This document shows positions 11,922 through 11,974 of a stretch of DNA of 11,974 nucleotides, one piece after another (position 1 is the stretch's first letter; every line of letters begins with the position of its first letter). Under the pieces are notes generated by a model, which saw only the letters and a list, made by a program, of their open reading frames with translations, made no database searches and was not told where the DNA came from. The translations under genes and the position numbers were made by a program. Location: the NCBI GenBank assembly GCA_045537295.1, contig JAZSPG010000008.1:1-11974 (forward strand), given 5' to 3'. This DNA comes from Scatosoma sp045537295. GTDB lineage: Bacteria > Bacillota > Clostridia > Christensenellales > Borkfalkiaceae.

Positions 11922-11974
11922 GATCAAGCTACAAAGGGCTTACGGAGGATGCCTAGGTACATGGCGCCGAAGAA
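11922..11974 (+). rRNA. rrl: 23S ribosomal RNA, 5' end (partial)
   Basis: The last 53 bases align without gaps to the 5' end of bacterial 23S rRNA: GATCAAGCTACAAAGGGC, then ACGGAGGATGCCTAGG, then GGCGCCGAAGAA, corresponding to GGTTAAG..AAGGGC, ACGGTGGATGCC..GG and GGAGCCGATGAA in B. subtilis. The 5' end is set at 11922 by that alignment. The gene runs off the window. The usual GGTGGATGCC reads GGAGGATGCC here. Confidence 0.93.

Overview
The window reads as a chromosomal segment of an endospore-forming, Clostridia-type Firmicute. The evidence is a spoIIGA-sigE pair, a SpoIIQ-type peptidase with a sigma-F-like promoter, many TTG/GTG starts with G-rich Shine-Dalgarno (SD) sites, and AT-rich intergenic regions. 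Every gene lies on the + strand, including the 23S rRNA that begins at the right edge. An uncultured gut-type clostridial lineage is plausible, but the sequence does not fix the taxon.

Layout. (1) 70-3041: a cytoplasmic DUF4838/GH67-like carbohydrate-associated protein, overlapping by 4 bp a cupin-AraC regulator, closed by a terminator at 3114. (2) 3089-4780: sporulation locus. Two Spo0A-box-like repeats, an extended -10 promoter and a 5' hairpin precede spoIIGA and sigE, closed by a strong terminator. The customary neighbours ftsZ and sigG are absent. (3) 4794-8219: a dispersed-repeat-like element, then a housekeeping operon prmA-rsmE-mtaB-hinT (ribosome and tRNA modification plus a HIT hydrolase) from a TTGCAA-N17-TATAAT promoter. 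(4) 8251-9528: a forespore-like module. An unrecognised 147-aa membrane protein and a SpoIIQ-like M23 peptidase each have a sigma-F-like promoter (GTATA-N15-GGNNA). (5) 9565-11139: a six-copy 9-bp minisatellite abutting the promoter of an M1-family metallopeptidase lipoprotein. (6) 11151-11475: an FmdB-type zinc-ribbon gene with its own promoter and terminator. (7) 11555-11974: a textbook rRNA promoter (A-rich upstream tract, TTGACA-N17-TATAGT), a leader of about 280 nt, and the 5' end of a 23S rRNA gene with no 16S gene upstream.

The most interesting observation is a 5'-UTR design repeated three times, before spoIIGA, the 8324 gene and the M1 peptidase. The -10 box abuts or overlaps the left arm of a strong hairpin. 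The right arm contains the SD, and a T5-T7 run leads straight into ATG. The transcription start expected from each -10 falls inside the left arm. A transcript from the local promoter would therefore lack the bases that mask the SD, while read-through RNA from upstream would fold the whole hairpin, hiding the SD and possibly terminating. This is the logic known for phage T4 gene e, here apparently applied to sporulation genes. It is inferred from sequence only.

The second notable point is that 23S rRNA is transcribed from its own promoter, unlinked to 16S, yet keeps an ITS-like element in its leader.
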